From Microbacterium hibisci (lineage in GTDB: Bacteria; Actinomycetota; Actinomycetes; Actinomycetales; Microbacteriaceae): 64,000 bases of DNA. Within the stretch, counting starts at the first letter, position 1, and the number at the start of each line of letters is the position of its first letter. Below the pieces are notes generated by a model. That model saw only the letters and a program-made list of their open reading frames with translations, was not told where the DNA came from and made no database searches. Shown piece by piece: positions 8,181-15,079 of the stretch. Location of the stretch: assembly GCF_015278255.1 (NCBI RefSeq), contig NZ_JADIJC010000002.1, positions 333,601 through 397,600 of the forward strand, given 5' to 3'. The position numbers were made by a program, and so were the translations under genes.

Positions 8181-9621
8181 CGATCGGCCTTTCCACCGGC
8201 AGCGAGTACAGCTGCGATCGTGACGACGCGGCCACAGCCGCGGCGAGAGTCACTGTACCAACGCGACCCATGACGATCGTGATCGCCAGCACATACACAG
8301 CCGGATCCGGGAGCGTCGCGGTGAGTCCCGTCGACAGCCCGACCGTCGCGAAGCCCGAGATCACGTCGAAGAGCACATCTCCGAGATCGGCCTTCGTGAT
8401 CTGCGTGATGATGATCGTCGAGATCGCCACGATGGTCGCGCCCCAGGCGACGACCGACAGGGCGACCCGCAGGACGTCGCTGGGGATGCGCCGGCCGAAC
8501 ACCTGGTTCGACGCGCGGCCCTTCGCCTCGGAGACGACGGCGAGGGCGATCACGGCCAGCGTCGTGACCTTGATGCCGCCGGCTGTCGACGCCGAGCCGC
8601 CGCCGACGAACATCAGCATGCACCCGACGAGCAGGCTGGACTGGTTCAGTTCGCCGATGTCGAGGATGGCGAAGCCGCCGGATCTCGTCATCGCCGATAA
8701 GAAGAACGCCTGGAACGTGGTGTCCCACGCGTCCTCCGTGCCGAGGGTGAGCAGGTTGTCGTACTCGAGCACGAGGAAGACCGCGCCGCCGAGGAAGAAC
8801 AGGGCGACCGTGGTGATGAGGGTGAGCTTCGCGTGCAGCGACCAGCGCCGCACATGCCACCTCTGCCGCAGCAGCGTGTAGATGACGGGGAAGCCGATCG
8901 AGCCGAGGAAGACGCCCGCCATCAGCACGGTGAGGAAGAAGTAGTCGTGCCGGAACGGCTCGAGCCCTTCGGCATTCGGCGTGAAGCCCGTGTTGGTGAA
9001 CGCCATCGCCGCATAGAACGGCGCCTCCCACAGCGCCGCCTGCCACGGCACGCCCGCGATGATGAGGCCCGGATAGAGGAGGATCGCGATCATCGTCTCG
9101 ATGGCCAGCGTCGACAGCGCGACCGTCGCGAGCAGGCTGCCGATCTGGCCCAGCTGCACCGTCTGGCCCTCGTTCACGGGACCGCCGTGCGTGCGGAGCG
9201 GGTTCGAGTCGCTGGCCGCGATCAGCTTCGCGCGCAGTCCGAGGCGCCGCGAGATCACGAGACCCAGGATCGACGCGAGCGTGAGCACGCCGAGTGCTCC
9301 GATCTGAACCCCGACGAACACGAGCACGTGGCCGAAGGGCGACCAGTGGGTCGCCATGTCGACCGTCGCGAGGCCCGTGACGCAGATCGTCGACACCGCC
9401 GTGAAGAACGCGTCGGCGAACGGCGTGGCCTGCCCGTCGGCCGCCGCGAGGGGCAGCGAGAACAGGCCCGTGAACACGAGGATGAGCGACAGGAAGATGA
9501 GGATCGCGAACCGGGCGGGGGAGCGCTGCGTCAGGTCGCGGAAGAACTCCATGACCTCGTGGCCCAGCGCGCGCAGGCGACTCGACGGTGAGACGGGGGC
9601 GGCGCGCCTGCCATCCGTCAT
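8173..9621 (-). CDS. KtrB/TrkH-family potassium channel subunit
   Basis: The potassium-conducting membrane subunit, 482 residues. The four M1-P-M2 repeats of the TrkH/KtrB family are visible, each with a pore-loop glycine: TGLATVDMATHWS in the first, TNTGFTPNAEG in the second, TRSGGFAILDIGEL in the third and ATVGLSTGLTATL in the fourth. ATG 9621 is preceded by AGGAGG with eight bases spacing. It is transcribed ahead of ktrA and divergent from the winged-helix gene at 9715. Confidence 0.93.
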   Translation of the reverse strand: MTDGRRAAPVSPSSRLRALGHEVMEFFRDLTQRSPARFAILIFLSLILVFTGLFSLPLAAADGQATPFADAFFTAVSTICVTGLATVDMATHWSPFGHVLVFVGVQIGALGVLTLASILGLVISRRLGLRAKLIAASDSNPLRTHGGPVNEGQTVQLGQIGSLLATVALSTLAIETMIAILLYPGLIIAGVPWQAALWEAPFYAAMAFTNTGFTPNAEGLEPFRHDYFFLTVLMAGVFLGSIGFPVIYTLLRQRWHVRRWSLHAKLTLITTVALFFLGGAVFLVLEYDNLLTLGTEDAWDTTFQAFFLSAMTRSGGFAILDIGELNQSSLLVGCMLMFVGGGSASTAGGIKVTTLAVIALAVVSEAKGRASNQVFGRRIPSDVLRVALSVVAWGATIVAISTIIITQITKADLGDVLFDVISGFATVGLSTGLTATLPDPAVYVLAITIVMGRVGTVTLAAAVAASSRSQLYSLPVERPIVG

Positions 9622-9629
9622 ACGGGGTT

Positions 9630-9635
9630 CCTCCT
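9630..9635 (-). promoter_or_regulatory. strong ribosome binding site of ktrB
   Basis: AGGAGG on the minus strand, eight bases before ATG 9621. It settles the start against an in-frame upstream start 31 codons earlier, and contrasts with the leaderless neighbours. Confidence 0.7.
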
Positions 9636-9702
9636 GATGCGAAACGTTCCTCGTGCGGGCGGCCCGGCGATCGTGCTCATGGTACTCCGCAGGGCTCCCG
9701 AC

Positions 9703-9708
9703 TAATCT
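9703..9708 (+). promoter_or_regulatory. -10 element of winged-helix gene, leaderless type
   Basis: TAATCT ends six bases before the ATG at 9715, identical in hexamer and spacing to the upp promoter. Confidence 0.55.
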
Positions 9709-9714
9709 GAGCAC

Positions 9715-10122
9715 ATGGCGGACATCTTCGACGTGATCGCAGACGGAACGCGTCGCGACATCCTGCGACTGCTGCTCGATCGATCATCCGCCGGAGAGCG
9801 CGGCACCAGTGTGTCGCACATCGTGACCGAGCTCGGCGCGAGTCAGCCGACCGTGTCGAAGCACCTCAAGGTGCTGCGCGACGCGCACCTGGTGTCGGTG
9901 CGCGAAGAGGGGCAGCACCGCTACTACAGCCTCTCCGCCGCACCGCTCGACGAGGTCGACGACTGGCTCGTGCCCTTCCTCGACGACGGCGAGGCGGACT
10001 CCGACCTGGCCGCTGTGGCCCTGCCCGACTCCGCCGCGCACGCCGCCGAGGTCGTGGGCCGTGCCGCGGCATCGGCCAAGCACGCCCTCGAGAACGCGCT
10101 CAAGCGCCTCCCCGGCCGCTGA
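9715..10122 (+). CDS. ArsR-type winged-helix regulator
   Basis: A regulator of 135 residues. The winged helix covers about residues 1-85, with DVIADGTRRDILRLLL in the first helix, GASQPTVSKHLKVLRDAHL as recognition helix and the wing VREEGQHRYYSL. No metal-binding Cys is present. The C-terminal 40 residues form an Ala-rich helix (AAEVVGRAAASAKHALENAL) that may mediate dimerisation. It is divergent from ktrBA, so it may or may not control potassium uptake. The ligand is unknown. Confidence 0.85.
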   Translation: MADIFDVIADGTRRDILRLLLDRSSAGERGTSVSHIVTELGASQPTVSKHLKVLRDAHLVSVREEGQHRYYSLSAAPLDEVDDWLVPFLDDGEADSDLAAVALPDSAAHAAEVVGRAAASAKHALENALKRLPGR

Positions 10123-10185
10123 CCCCGTCCTTCTTCTCCACCCACCCAGCAGTAGCGCGGCCGACCTTTCCGCCGACAGAGCGGA

Positions 10186-10278
10186 GCGGGGTCATCCGTA
10201 GAGCGTGCGGGCTCGGGACGGGCGCGCGCCGCCGGCGAAGCCGACGCCGCGGGTGAGCACGCCGGAGGATGACCCCGC
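10186..10278. repeat. 12-bp inverted repeat between ArsR and ABC permease genes
   Basis: GCGGGGTCATCC at 10186-10197 is repeated inverted as GGATGACCCCGC at 10267-10278, 69 bases apart, filling most of the 174-base gap between convergent genes. It may act as a bidirectional terminator or be a remnant of a dispersed repeat. Confidence 0.45.
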
Positions 10279-10296
10279 GCAGCGGAGATCGAGCTC

Positions 10297-11100
10297 TTAC
10301 CGCCGCCCCGCCTTGCGCCGGAACAGCCACGCCCCCCAGACGAACGACACCGCGAGGATGGCGAGGCACCAGCCCACGGCCCACCATGCCGCATCGCCCA
10401 TCGGCGTGCCCATCAGGAGGCTCCGCAGCGCCTCGATGATCGGCGTCACCGGCTGGTTCTCGGCGACCCACTGCAGCCACTCCGGCATGGTCGAGACCGG
10501 GACGAAGGCGCTCGACAGGTACGGCAGGAACAGGATGATGAAGCCGTAGCCGTTGGCGGCCTCGGGGCTGCCCGAGGCGAGGCCGATCGCGGCGAACAGG
10601 TAGGTGATCGCGAGGATGTACAGCGCGATGAGCGCGATCGCGCCGAGCCACCCCCACACGTCGGCGGTCGGCCGGAACCCGACGAGCAGCGCGACGCCGA
10701 TGACCACGCCCGTCGCGAGGAGGTTGCGCAGCAGGCTCGCGACGACATGGCCGGTGAGCACCGCTCCGGCCCGGAGCGGCATCGTGCGGAACCGGTCGAT
10801 GATGCCGGTGCGCATGTCGTTGGCGACGTACACGGCGGTGGACGCGGCGCCGAAGCCGGCGCACAGCAGGATGATGCCGGGGACCACGTAGTTCACGTAT
10901 CCGCCCGACGGGTCGATGGCCCCGCCGAAGACGTACGTGAAGAGGATCATCAGCATCACGGGGAGCATGATCGCCATGAGCAGCGACTCCCCGTCGCGCA
11001 GCGAGTGCAGCAGGCTCCGCCCGACGAAGACGCTCTCGGCGGTGAGGCCCGTGATGCGCGGGCGCAGCGCCGGGGCGGTGGAGGGGGCGAGGGCGGTCAT
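10297..11100 (-). CDS. ABC-2 type exporter permease (DrrB-like)
   Basis: The membrane subunit of an ABC-2 exporter, 267 residues with six predicted helices. Family features are the early TYVFGGAID segment after helix 1 and the extended region with VNYVVPGIILLCAGFGAASTA, both typical of daunorubicin-resistance type DrrB. The ATG overlaps the ATPase stop as ATGA, so it is translationally coupled to the ATPase gene. The substrate is unknown; lipophilic drugs or lipids are typical for the family. Confidence 0.9.
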   Translation of the reverse strand: MTALAPSTAPALRPRITGLTAESVFVGRSLLHSLRDGESLLMAIMLPVMLMILFTYVFGGAIDPSGGYVNYVVPGIILLCAGFGAASTAVYVANDMRTGIIDRFRTMPLRAGAVLTGHVVASLLRNLLATGVVIGVALLVGFRPTADVWGWLGAIALIALYILAITYLFAAIGLASGSPEAANGYGFIILFLPYLSSAFVPVSTMPEWLQWVAENQPVTPIIEALRSLLMGTPMGDAAWWAVGWCLAILAVSFVWGAWLFRRKAGRR

Positions 11101-12041
11101 GCGAGCTCCTTGAGGGTGTCGGCGGGCTCGCGCCGGCGCGAGCCCCGGTGCGCGCTGCCCTGGCCGTCGGGCGAGGTGAGCGCGAGGAAGACGTCGTCGA
11201 GGCTGGGGCGACGCAGCGTGACCACGCCCTCGGCCCCCGACTCGTCGAGGACGTCGAGGGCACGACGGAGGCCCGAGACCGAACCGTCGGTCGGCACCTC
11301 GCGAAGAAGGGTGCCGTGCACGTCGTGCAGCTCGACGGCGTCGCCGCCGACCCTGGCCTTCAGCTGCGGCGCGGTGCCGCTGGCGACGACCCGTCCGCCG
11401 TCGAGCACGGCGATGCGGTCGGCGAGCTGGTCGGCCTCCTCCAGGTACTGCGTCGTGAGGAAGACCGTCGTCCCGGCGTCGGCCAGTGAGCGGATCACGT
11501 CCCAGAGCTCTCGGCGGCTGCGGGTGTCGAGGCCCGTGGTCGGCTCGTCGAGGAACAGGATCGCGGGCGCGACGACGAAGCTCAGCGCGAGGTCGAGGCG
11601 TCGGCGCATGCCGCCGGAGTAGGTGCCGACGCGGCGGGCCGCGGCATCCGTCAGTCCGAAGCGATCGAGAAGCTCCGCCGCGCGGGCGCGCGCGCCGCGG
11701 CGCGTGAGGCCCGAGAGGCGTCCGAGCATCACGAGGTTCTCGATGCCGGTGAGCGCATCGTCGACGGCGGCGGACTGGCCCGTCAGGCTGATGCGTCGCT
11801 TGACCTGGTCGGGATCGCGCGCGACGTCGACGCCCGCGACGGTCGCGGTGCCGGCATCGGGGCGGACCAGGGTCGTCAGCACGTTGATCGTGGTGGTCTT
11901 GCCGGCGCCGTTGGGGCCCAGCAGGGCGAACACCTCGCCGCGGGCGACGGTGAAGTCGAGGCCGTCGAGCACCTGCTGGCGGCCGAAGGCCTTGCGCAGG
12001 TCGTCGACCACGATGACCGGTGGAGCGGTGCGGTCGAGCAT
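11097..12041 (-). CDS. ABC exporter ATP-binding protein (DrrA-like)
   Basis: The ATPase of the exporter, 314 residues. The Walker A is GPNGAGKTT at 42-50, the signature is YSGGMRRRLD, the Walker B plus D-loop is ILFLDEPTTGLD, and the H-loop region is FLTTQYLEEADQLADRI. The C-terminal 80 residues match the DrrA-type extension. The ATG at 12041 has a GGAAGG site upstream. It is divergent from a TetR regulator whose probable operator lies in the shared 104-base gap. Confidence 0.93.
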   Translation of the reverse strand: MLDRTAPPVIVVDDLRKAFGRQQVLDGLDFTVARGEVFALLGPNGAGKTTTINVLTTLVRPDAGTATVAGVDVARDPDQVKRRISLTGQSAAVDDALTGIENLVMLGRLSGLTRRGARARAAELLDRFGLTDAAARRVGTYSGGMRRRLDLALSFVVAPAILFLDEPTTGLDTRSRRELWDVIRSLADAGTTVFLTTQYLEEADQLADRIAVLDGGRVVASGTAPQLKARVGGDAVELHDVHGTLLREVPTDGSVSGLRRALDVLDESGAEGVVTLRRPSLDDVFLALTSPDGQGSAHRGSRRREPADTLKELA

Positions 12042-12074
12042 GGGTCATCCTTCCGTGAATCGTGTACCGGGGAA

Positions 12075-12099
12075 ACTGTTTACGTCCCGTACTGTTTAT
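12075..12099. promoter_or_regulatory. additional half-sites of the TetR operator
   Basis: ACTGTTTA occurs at 12075-12082 and again at 12091-12098, 16 bases apart and in the same orientation. Both repeat the left arm of the full palindrome at 12112-12130. Confidence 0.45.
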
Positions 12100-12111
12100 G
12101 ACGGTAACACA

Positions 12112-12130
12112 CTGTTTATGTAATAAACAG
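12112..12130. promoter_or_regulatory. palindromic operator of the drr-type exporter and its TetR regulator
   Basis: CTGTTTAT-GTA-ATAAACAG is a perfect 8-bp inverted repeat around three bases, unusually AT-rich for this genome. It ends four bases before the TAGACT -10 element of the TetR gene, so binding would block that promoter and probably the divergent ABC promoter. The binding protein is inferred to be the adjacent TetR. Confidence 0.65.
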
Positions 12131-12133
12131 ACG

Positions 12134-12139
12134 TAGACT
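12134..12139 (+). promoter_or_regulatory. -10 element of TetR gene, leaderless type
   Basis: TAGACT ends six bases before ATG 12146 and abuts the palindromic operator. Confidence 0.5.
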
Positions 12140-12145
12140 GACGCC

Positions 12146-13081
12146 ATGACCGATGCACCGGAGCCCGAGCTCCCGCGGGGTATCGCGCTGGCGTGGGGCG
12201 TGGCCGCCAATCCCCAGCGCGGGCCGAAGCGCGAGATGAGCGTGGAGCGCATCGTCGAGGCGGCGGTCGAGATCGCGGATGCCGAGGGCCTGGGTGCCGT
12301 GTCGATGGCGGCGGTCGCGTCGCGGCTGGGGTTCACGCCGATGTCGCTCTACCGCTACGTCAGCGCGAAGGACGACCTGATCCTGCTCATGCAAGAGGAG
12401 GCGACGGGCGCTCCTTCCGACGAGACCCGCACCGCGGGCGGCTGGCGCGAGCGCCTGGAGGCGCTCTTCCGCGAGCAGCTGCAGCACTACCTGCGACACC
12501 CGTGGGTGCTCGAGATCCCCATCACGGGCGTGCCCGCAACACCCAACAGCGCTGCCTGGATGGATGCCGGGCTGAGCGCGCTGGCCGAGACGCCGCTCAC
12601 CTATGAGGAGCGGCTCGCCGTGATGCTCCTCGTCACCGGCACCGCGCACTGGGCGGGCACGATCGTGGCCGGCTACTCCCGAGTCGAGCGCGAGCAGGGC
12701 CTCGCACCGGACGCCATCTCGCGCAATGAAGATGCGCTCTTCCGCGCGCTCATCACCGAGGACGCCTACCCCGAGCTGCGGGCGGCGATCGAGTCGGGCG
12801 TCTTCCTCGACGACTCCGATCCCTTCTCCTTCGCGCTGGAGCGCGGGCTCGACGGCGTCGCCGCCTACATCGACGCCGCCTCCGAGGCCGCGGACGACCG
12901 GCGGCAGCGCCCCCGGTGGCTGGGGCTGGACGACGCCGACATCGCGGACGACAAGAGGTTCCGTGAGGCCCAGAAGGCCGTGCGTGCCGCCGAGAAGGTG
13001 CTCCGCGACGCGCGCAAGCTCGAGCGACAGGCCGCCCGCGAAGCGCACGAGCGTCGCGCGCGGCAGACCCCGAGCGCGTGA
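12146..13081 (+). CDS. TetR-family regulator of the DrrAB-type exporter
   Basis: A repressor of 311 residues, longer than the usual 190-230. The DNA-binding domain is at about residues 31-80: VERIVEAAVEIADAEGLGAV, then MAAVASRLGFTPMSLYRYVSAKDD. The middle is a TetR_C ligand-binding domain. The last 60 residues are a highly charged, probably coiled-coil extension (FREAQKAVRAAEKVLRDARK). Divergent arrangement and shared palindromes indicate control of the exporter and of itself; the inducer is presumably a transported compound. Confidence 0.88.
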   Translation: MTDAPEPELPRGIALAWGVAANPQRGPKREMSVERIVEAAVEIADAEGLGAVSMAAVASRLGFTPMSLYRYVSAKDDLILLMQEEATGAPSDETRTAGGWRERLEALFREQLQHYLRHPWVLEIPITGVPATPNSAAWMDAGLSALAETPLTYEERLAVMLLVTGTAHWAGTIVAGYSRVEREQGLAPDAISRNEDALFRALITEDAYPELRAAIESGVFLDDSDPFSFALERGLDGVAAYIDAASEAADDRRQRPRWLGLDDADIADDKRFREAQKAVRAAEKVLRDARKLERQAAREAHERRARQTPSA

Positions 13082-13117
13082 GCAGAATATTCCCACCGGC
13101 CTCACCGGTCACACCGG

Positions 13118-13147
13118 TTTACACGCGTACCCTCGTCGTTCTAAAGT
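13118..13147 (+). promoter_or_regulatory. promoter of the small HTH gene
   Basis: TTTACA at 13118-13123 and TAAAGT at 13142-13147 are separated by 18 bases. Unlike its neighbours this gene has a leader of about 25-30 bases with a GGGAAGGG ribosome binding site. Confidence 0.5.
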
Positions 13148-13178
13148 GACTCCAGCACCACTGGGGAAGGGAATCGAC

Positions 13179-13370
13179 ATGGCGGAGCTGCCGGACGTGC
13201 GCTTCCTCACCGTCGCCGAGGTCGCCGAGCTCATGCGCGTCTCGAAGATGACGGTGTATCGCCTGGTGCACTCCGGCGAGCTGCCCGCGGTGCGCTTCGG
13301 ACGCAGCTACCGGGTGCCCGAGTCGGCCGTCACCGAGGCCCTGCAACGGCCGATCGCCGACGTCGGCTAG
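13179..13370 (+). CDS. excisionase-type helix-turn-helix DNA-binding protein
   Basis: A small protein of 63 residues. Its whole length is one MerR/excisionase-like HTH: FLTVAEVAELMRVSKMTVYR at residues 9-28, then VHSGELPAVRFGRSYRVPES. The position just upstream of bS22 and the motif match the conserved actinobacterial gene found beside proC in mycobacteria (Rv0500A type). The ATG follows a GGGAAGGG site. It is probably a regulator rather than a phage excisionase, since no integrase is near. BldC-like regulators share the fold but differ in sequence. Confidence 0.88.
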   Translation: MAELPDVRFLTVAEVAELMRVSKMTVYRLVHSGELPAVRFGRSYRVPESAVTEALQRPIADVG

Positions 13371-13453
13371 ACTGATCCGAGGCATTTTCCGTATCTGCCC
13401 GTTCCCGGGCGCCGCACACGCCGCGCCCAGACCCCGACATAGTGAGGTTTTCC

Positions 13454-13552
13454 GTGGGTTCTGTCATCAAGAAGCGCCGCAAGCGCATGGCGAAGAAGAA
13501 GCACCGCAAGTTGCTTCGCAAGACTCGCCACCAGCGCCGCAACAAGAAGTAA
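13454..13552 (+). CDS. small-subunit ribosomal protein bS22 (AURKAIP1/COX24 domain)
   Basis: A peptide of 32 residues that is almost entirely Lys/Arg: MGSVIKKRRKRMAKKKHRKL followed by a basic tail ending RRNKK. This is the AURKAIP1/COX24-type protein seen as bS22 in the mycobacterial 30S subunit, where it contacts the decoding-centre rRNA. The start is GTG 13454 with a GAGG-containing leader. It is 83 bases after the HTH gene and is followed directly by a strong hairpin. Too short for most gene finders, but the sequence is characteristic. Confidence 0.93.
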   Translation: MGSVIKKRRKRMAKKKHRKLLRKTRHQRRNKK

Positions 13553-13566
13553 GCGGCATCCGCACC

Positions 13567-13621
13567 AAGCGCCCCCAGGGTTCTGCGCTCCGACGAGCGC
13601 AGCCCTCCGCAGGGGGCGCTT
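13567..13621 (+). terminator. long hairpin downstream of bS22
   Basis: AAGCGCCCCC at 13567-13576 pairs with GGGGGCGCTT at 13612-13621. Inside it a second stem pairs TTCTGCGCT with AGCGCAG around CCGACG. The run after it is only TCGTGT, so it is a strong hairpin without a long T-tract. Confidence 0.65.
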
Positions 13622-13670
13622 CGTGTATGCCCGTGCTGCACCCCCGAGCCCGCATCCCGAGAGGCATGCC

Positions 13671-13964
13671 ATGAAGTCCATCACCGTCCAGCAGCTCCGC
13701 GACCGCGTCGAGACGCCGCTCATCGACGTCCGCGAGGTCGACGAGTTCGCCGCGGGCCACGTGCCGGGAGCGATCAACATCCCGATGTCGTCGATCGGCG
13801 GCCGGCTCGAGGAGCTCCCCGACGGGGCGTTCGACGTGATCTGCGCGGTCGGCGGCCGGTCGGGCCGCGTGGTCGAGGCCCTCGAAGCCCGCGGCTACGA
13901 CGTCACCAACGTCGACGGCGGCACCAACGAGTGGGTCGCCGCGGGATACCCGGTCGAGGCCTGA
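13671..13964 (+). CDS. single-domain rhodanese-like sulfurtransferase
   Basis: A protein of 97 residues consisting of one rhodanese domain. Visible are LIDVREVDEFAAGHVPGAIN at about residues 18-37, the active-site loop ICAVGGRSGR with the catalytic Cys, and the closing VDGGTNEWVAAGYPV. It can carry persulfide sulfur for thiosulfate or cysteine-derived transfer; the partner is unknown. The ATG at 13671 is chosen because the domain begins immediately. The next gene, a glutaredoxin-like protein, begins 13 bases later, so the two probably act together in thiol chemistry. Confidence 0.9.
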   Translation: MKSITVQQLRDRVETPLIDVREVDEFAAGHVPGAINIPMSSIGGRLEELPDGAFDVICAVGGRSGRVVEALEARGYDVTNVDGGTNEWVAAGYPVEA

Positions 13965-13977
13965 GGCGCGGGCGGCG

Positions 13978-14229
13978 ATGACGACCCTCACGCTCATCGG
14001 CAAGCCCGACTGCCACCTCTGCGACGTCGCGCGCGAAGTGGTCGAGACCGTCGTCGCCGATCTTCCCGACGACGCCGTCGAGGTCGAGGAGCTCTCGATC
14101 GCCGACGATCCGGCGCTCTACGCGCAGTGGTGGGAGAAGATCCCCGTCGTGCTCATCGACGGCGAGCTCCACGGCCACTGGCGCGTGTCGCCCGACCGCC
14201 TGCGTGCGGCGCTCAGCGCGGCACCCTGA
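13978..14229 (+). CDS. glutaredoxin-like thioredoxin-fold protein
   Basis: A protein of 83 residues with the CxxC redox site CHLC at residues 12-15 after the first strand (TLIGKPDCHLCDVA), and the cis-Pro loop KIPVVLID characteristic of the thioredoxin fold. This matches the DUF836/glutaredoxin family. It probably uses mycothiol or a thioredoxin reductase, but the electron donor is not visible. It follows the rhodanese gene by 13 bases and is convergent with the phosphatase gene. Confidence 0.88.
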   Translation: MTTLTLIGKPDCHLCDVAREVVETVVADLPDDAVEVEELSIADDPALYAQWWEKIPVVLIDGELHGHWRVSPDRLRAALSAAP

Positions 14230-14263
14230 CGCCTCAGCCGGCGAGGCCTCCGGCGCGTCGCGC

Positions 14264-15079
14264 TCAGCCGGCCAGGCGTGCGCGGAGGGCCTGGAGCTCG
14301 GTGTCGGCGAGTCCGCCGGACTGCAGATAAGCCGCCGCGCCGCCGCGCGCATCGGTCCAGGCGAGCGCCTGCTCGATGGCCGATGCCGGCGTGCCCGTGA
14401 TGAGGGCGTCCAGCTCGGGCGTCAGCGGCACGCCCATCGCCGTGATCGTCCCGCGCATGCGGTCGGCCCAGGGCCCTTCGAGGTGGGCCGACGACGAGGC
14501 GTAGTCCGCGACGACCGCGGCACGCTCCGCGCCTACCGCATCGAGCAGCAGCGCGACGGCGACACCCGTGCGGTCCTTGCCGGCGGTGCAGTGCACCAGT
14601 ACGGCGGCAGGGGCCTCGGTCCCGGTCAAACTCGCAGACGCGGCCGTCCCGTTCGCGACCAGGCGCGCGAGCTCCGCGAACGACGCCGCGCCGTGCTCGA
14701 GCATCGAGACGTACAGGTCGCCCAGGCTGGGCAGCTGCGCCAGCGCGGCCGCGATCGCCGTCTTCGCGGCATCCGGATCCTTCGCCCGCAGCGCCGACTG
14801 CGCGAATCCCGTCATCGCGCCCTCGAGGAGCGGGAGGTCCACGACGTGGAAGGGCCGGGAGTCGGGCAGCACATCGGGCGCCATGCGCCGCTCGAAGTCG
14901 GTGCGGAAGTCCGCGATGACGCCGATGCCGCTCGCCGCCAGCGCCGCGACGCCCGCCGGTGTCAGCGTGCTGAGGGCCTCCGACCGGTACAGGACGCCCG
15001 GGCGGGTCTGCCCGCCCGCAGTGAGCGGAGTGCCGCCGGTGTCGCGGAAGTTCTGGAGGCCGTCGAGCGTCTCGGTCAC
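14264..15079 (-). CDS. tyrosine/lipid phosphatase (PTP, Y_phosphatase3 type)
   Basis: A phosphatase of 271 residues with the CX5R signature HCTAGKDRTG: catalytic Cys164 and Arg170. The GKDRTG variant is shared with the mycobacterial PtpB-like family, which acts on phosphotyrosine, phosphoserine and phosphoinositides. The N-terminal NFRDTGG motif at residues 10-16 is also typical. The GTG start overlaps the aspS stop as GTGA, giving translational coupling to an aminoacyl-tRNA synthetase; any functional link is unknown. Confidence 0.9.
   Translation of the reverse strand: MTETLDGLQNFRDTGGTPLTAGGQTRPGVLYRSEALSTLTPAGVAALAASGIGVIADFRTDFERRMAPDVLPDSRPFHVVDLPLLEGAMTGFAQSALRAKDPDAAKTAIAAALAQLPSLGDLYVSMLEHGAASFAELARLVANGTAASASLTGTEAPAAVLVHCTAGKDRTGVAVALLLDAVGAERAAVVADYASSSAHLEGPWADRMRGTITAMGVPLTPELDALITGTPASAIEQALAWTDARGGAAAYLQSGGLADTELQALRARLAG

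Noticed and set aside
10297..12336. A fused 679-codon frame joining the ABC permease with upstream sequence
   Set aside because: The upstream part is an out-of-frame reading of the ATPase. The permease has its own ATG at 11100 overlapping the ATPase stop.
13179..13370. Prophage excisionase
   Set aside because: No integrase, attachment site or phage gene is nearby, and the bS22 neighbour identifies a conserved actinobacterial chromosomal gene.
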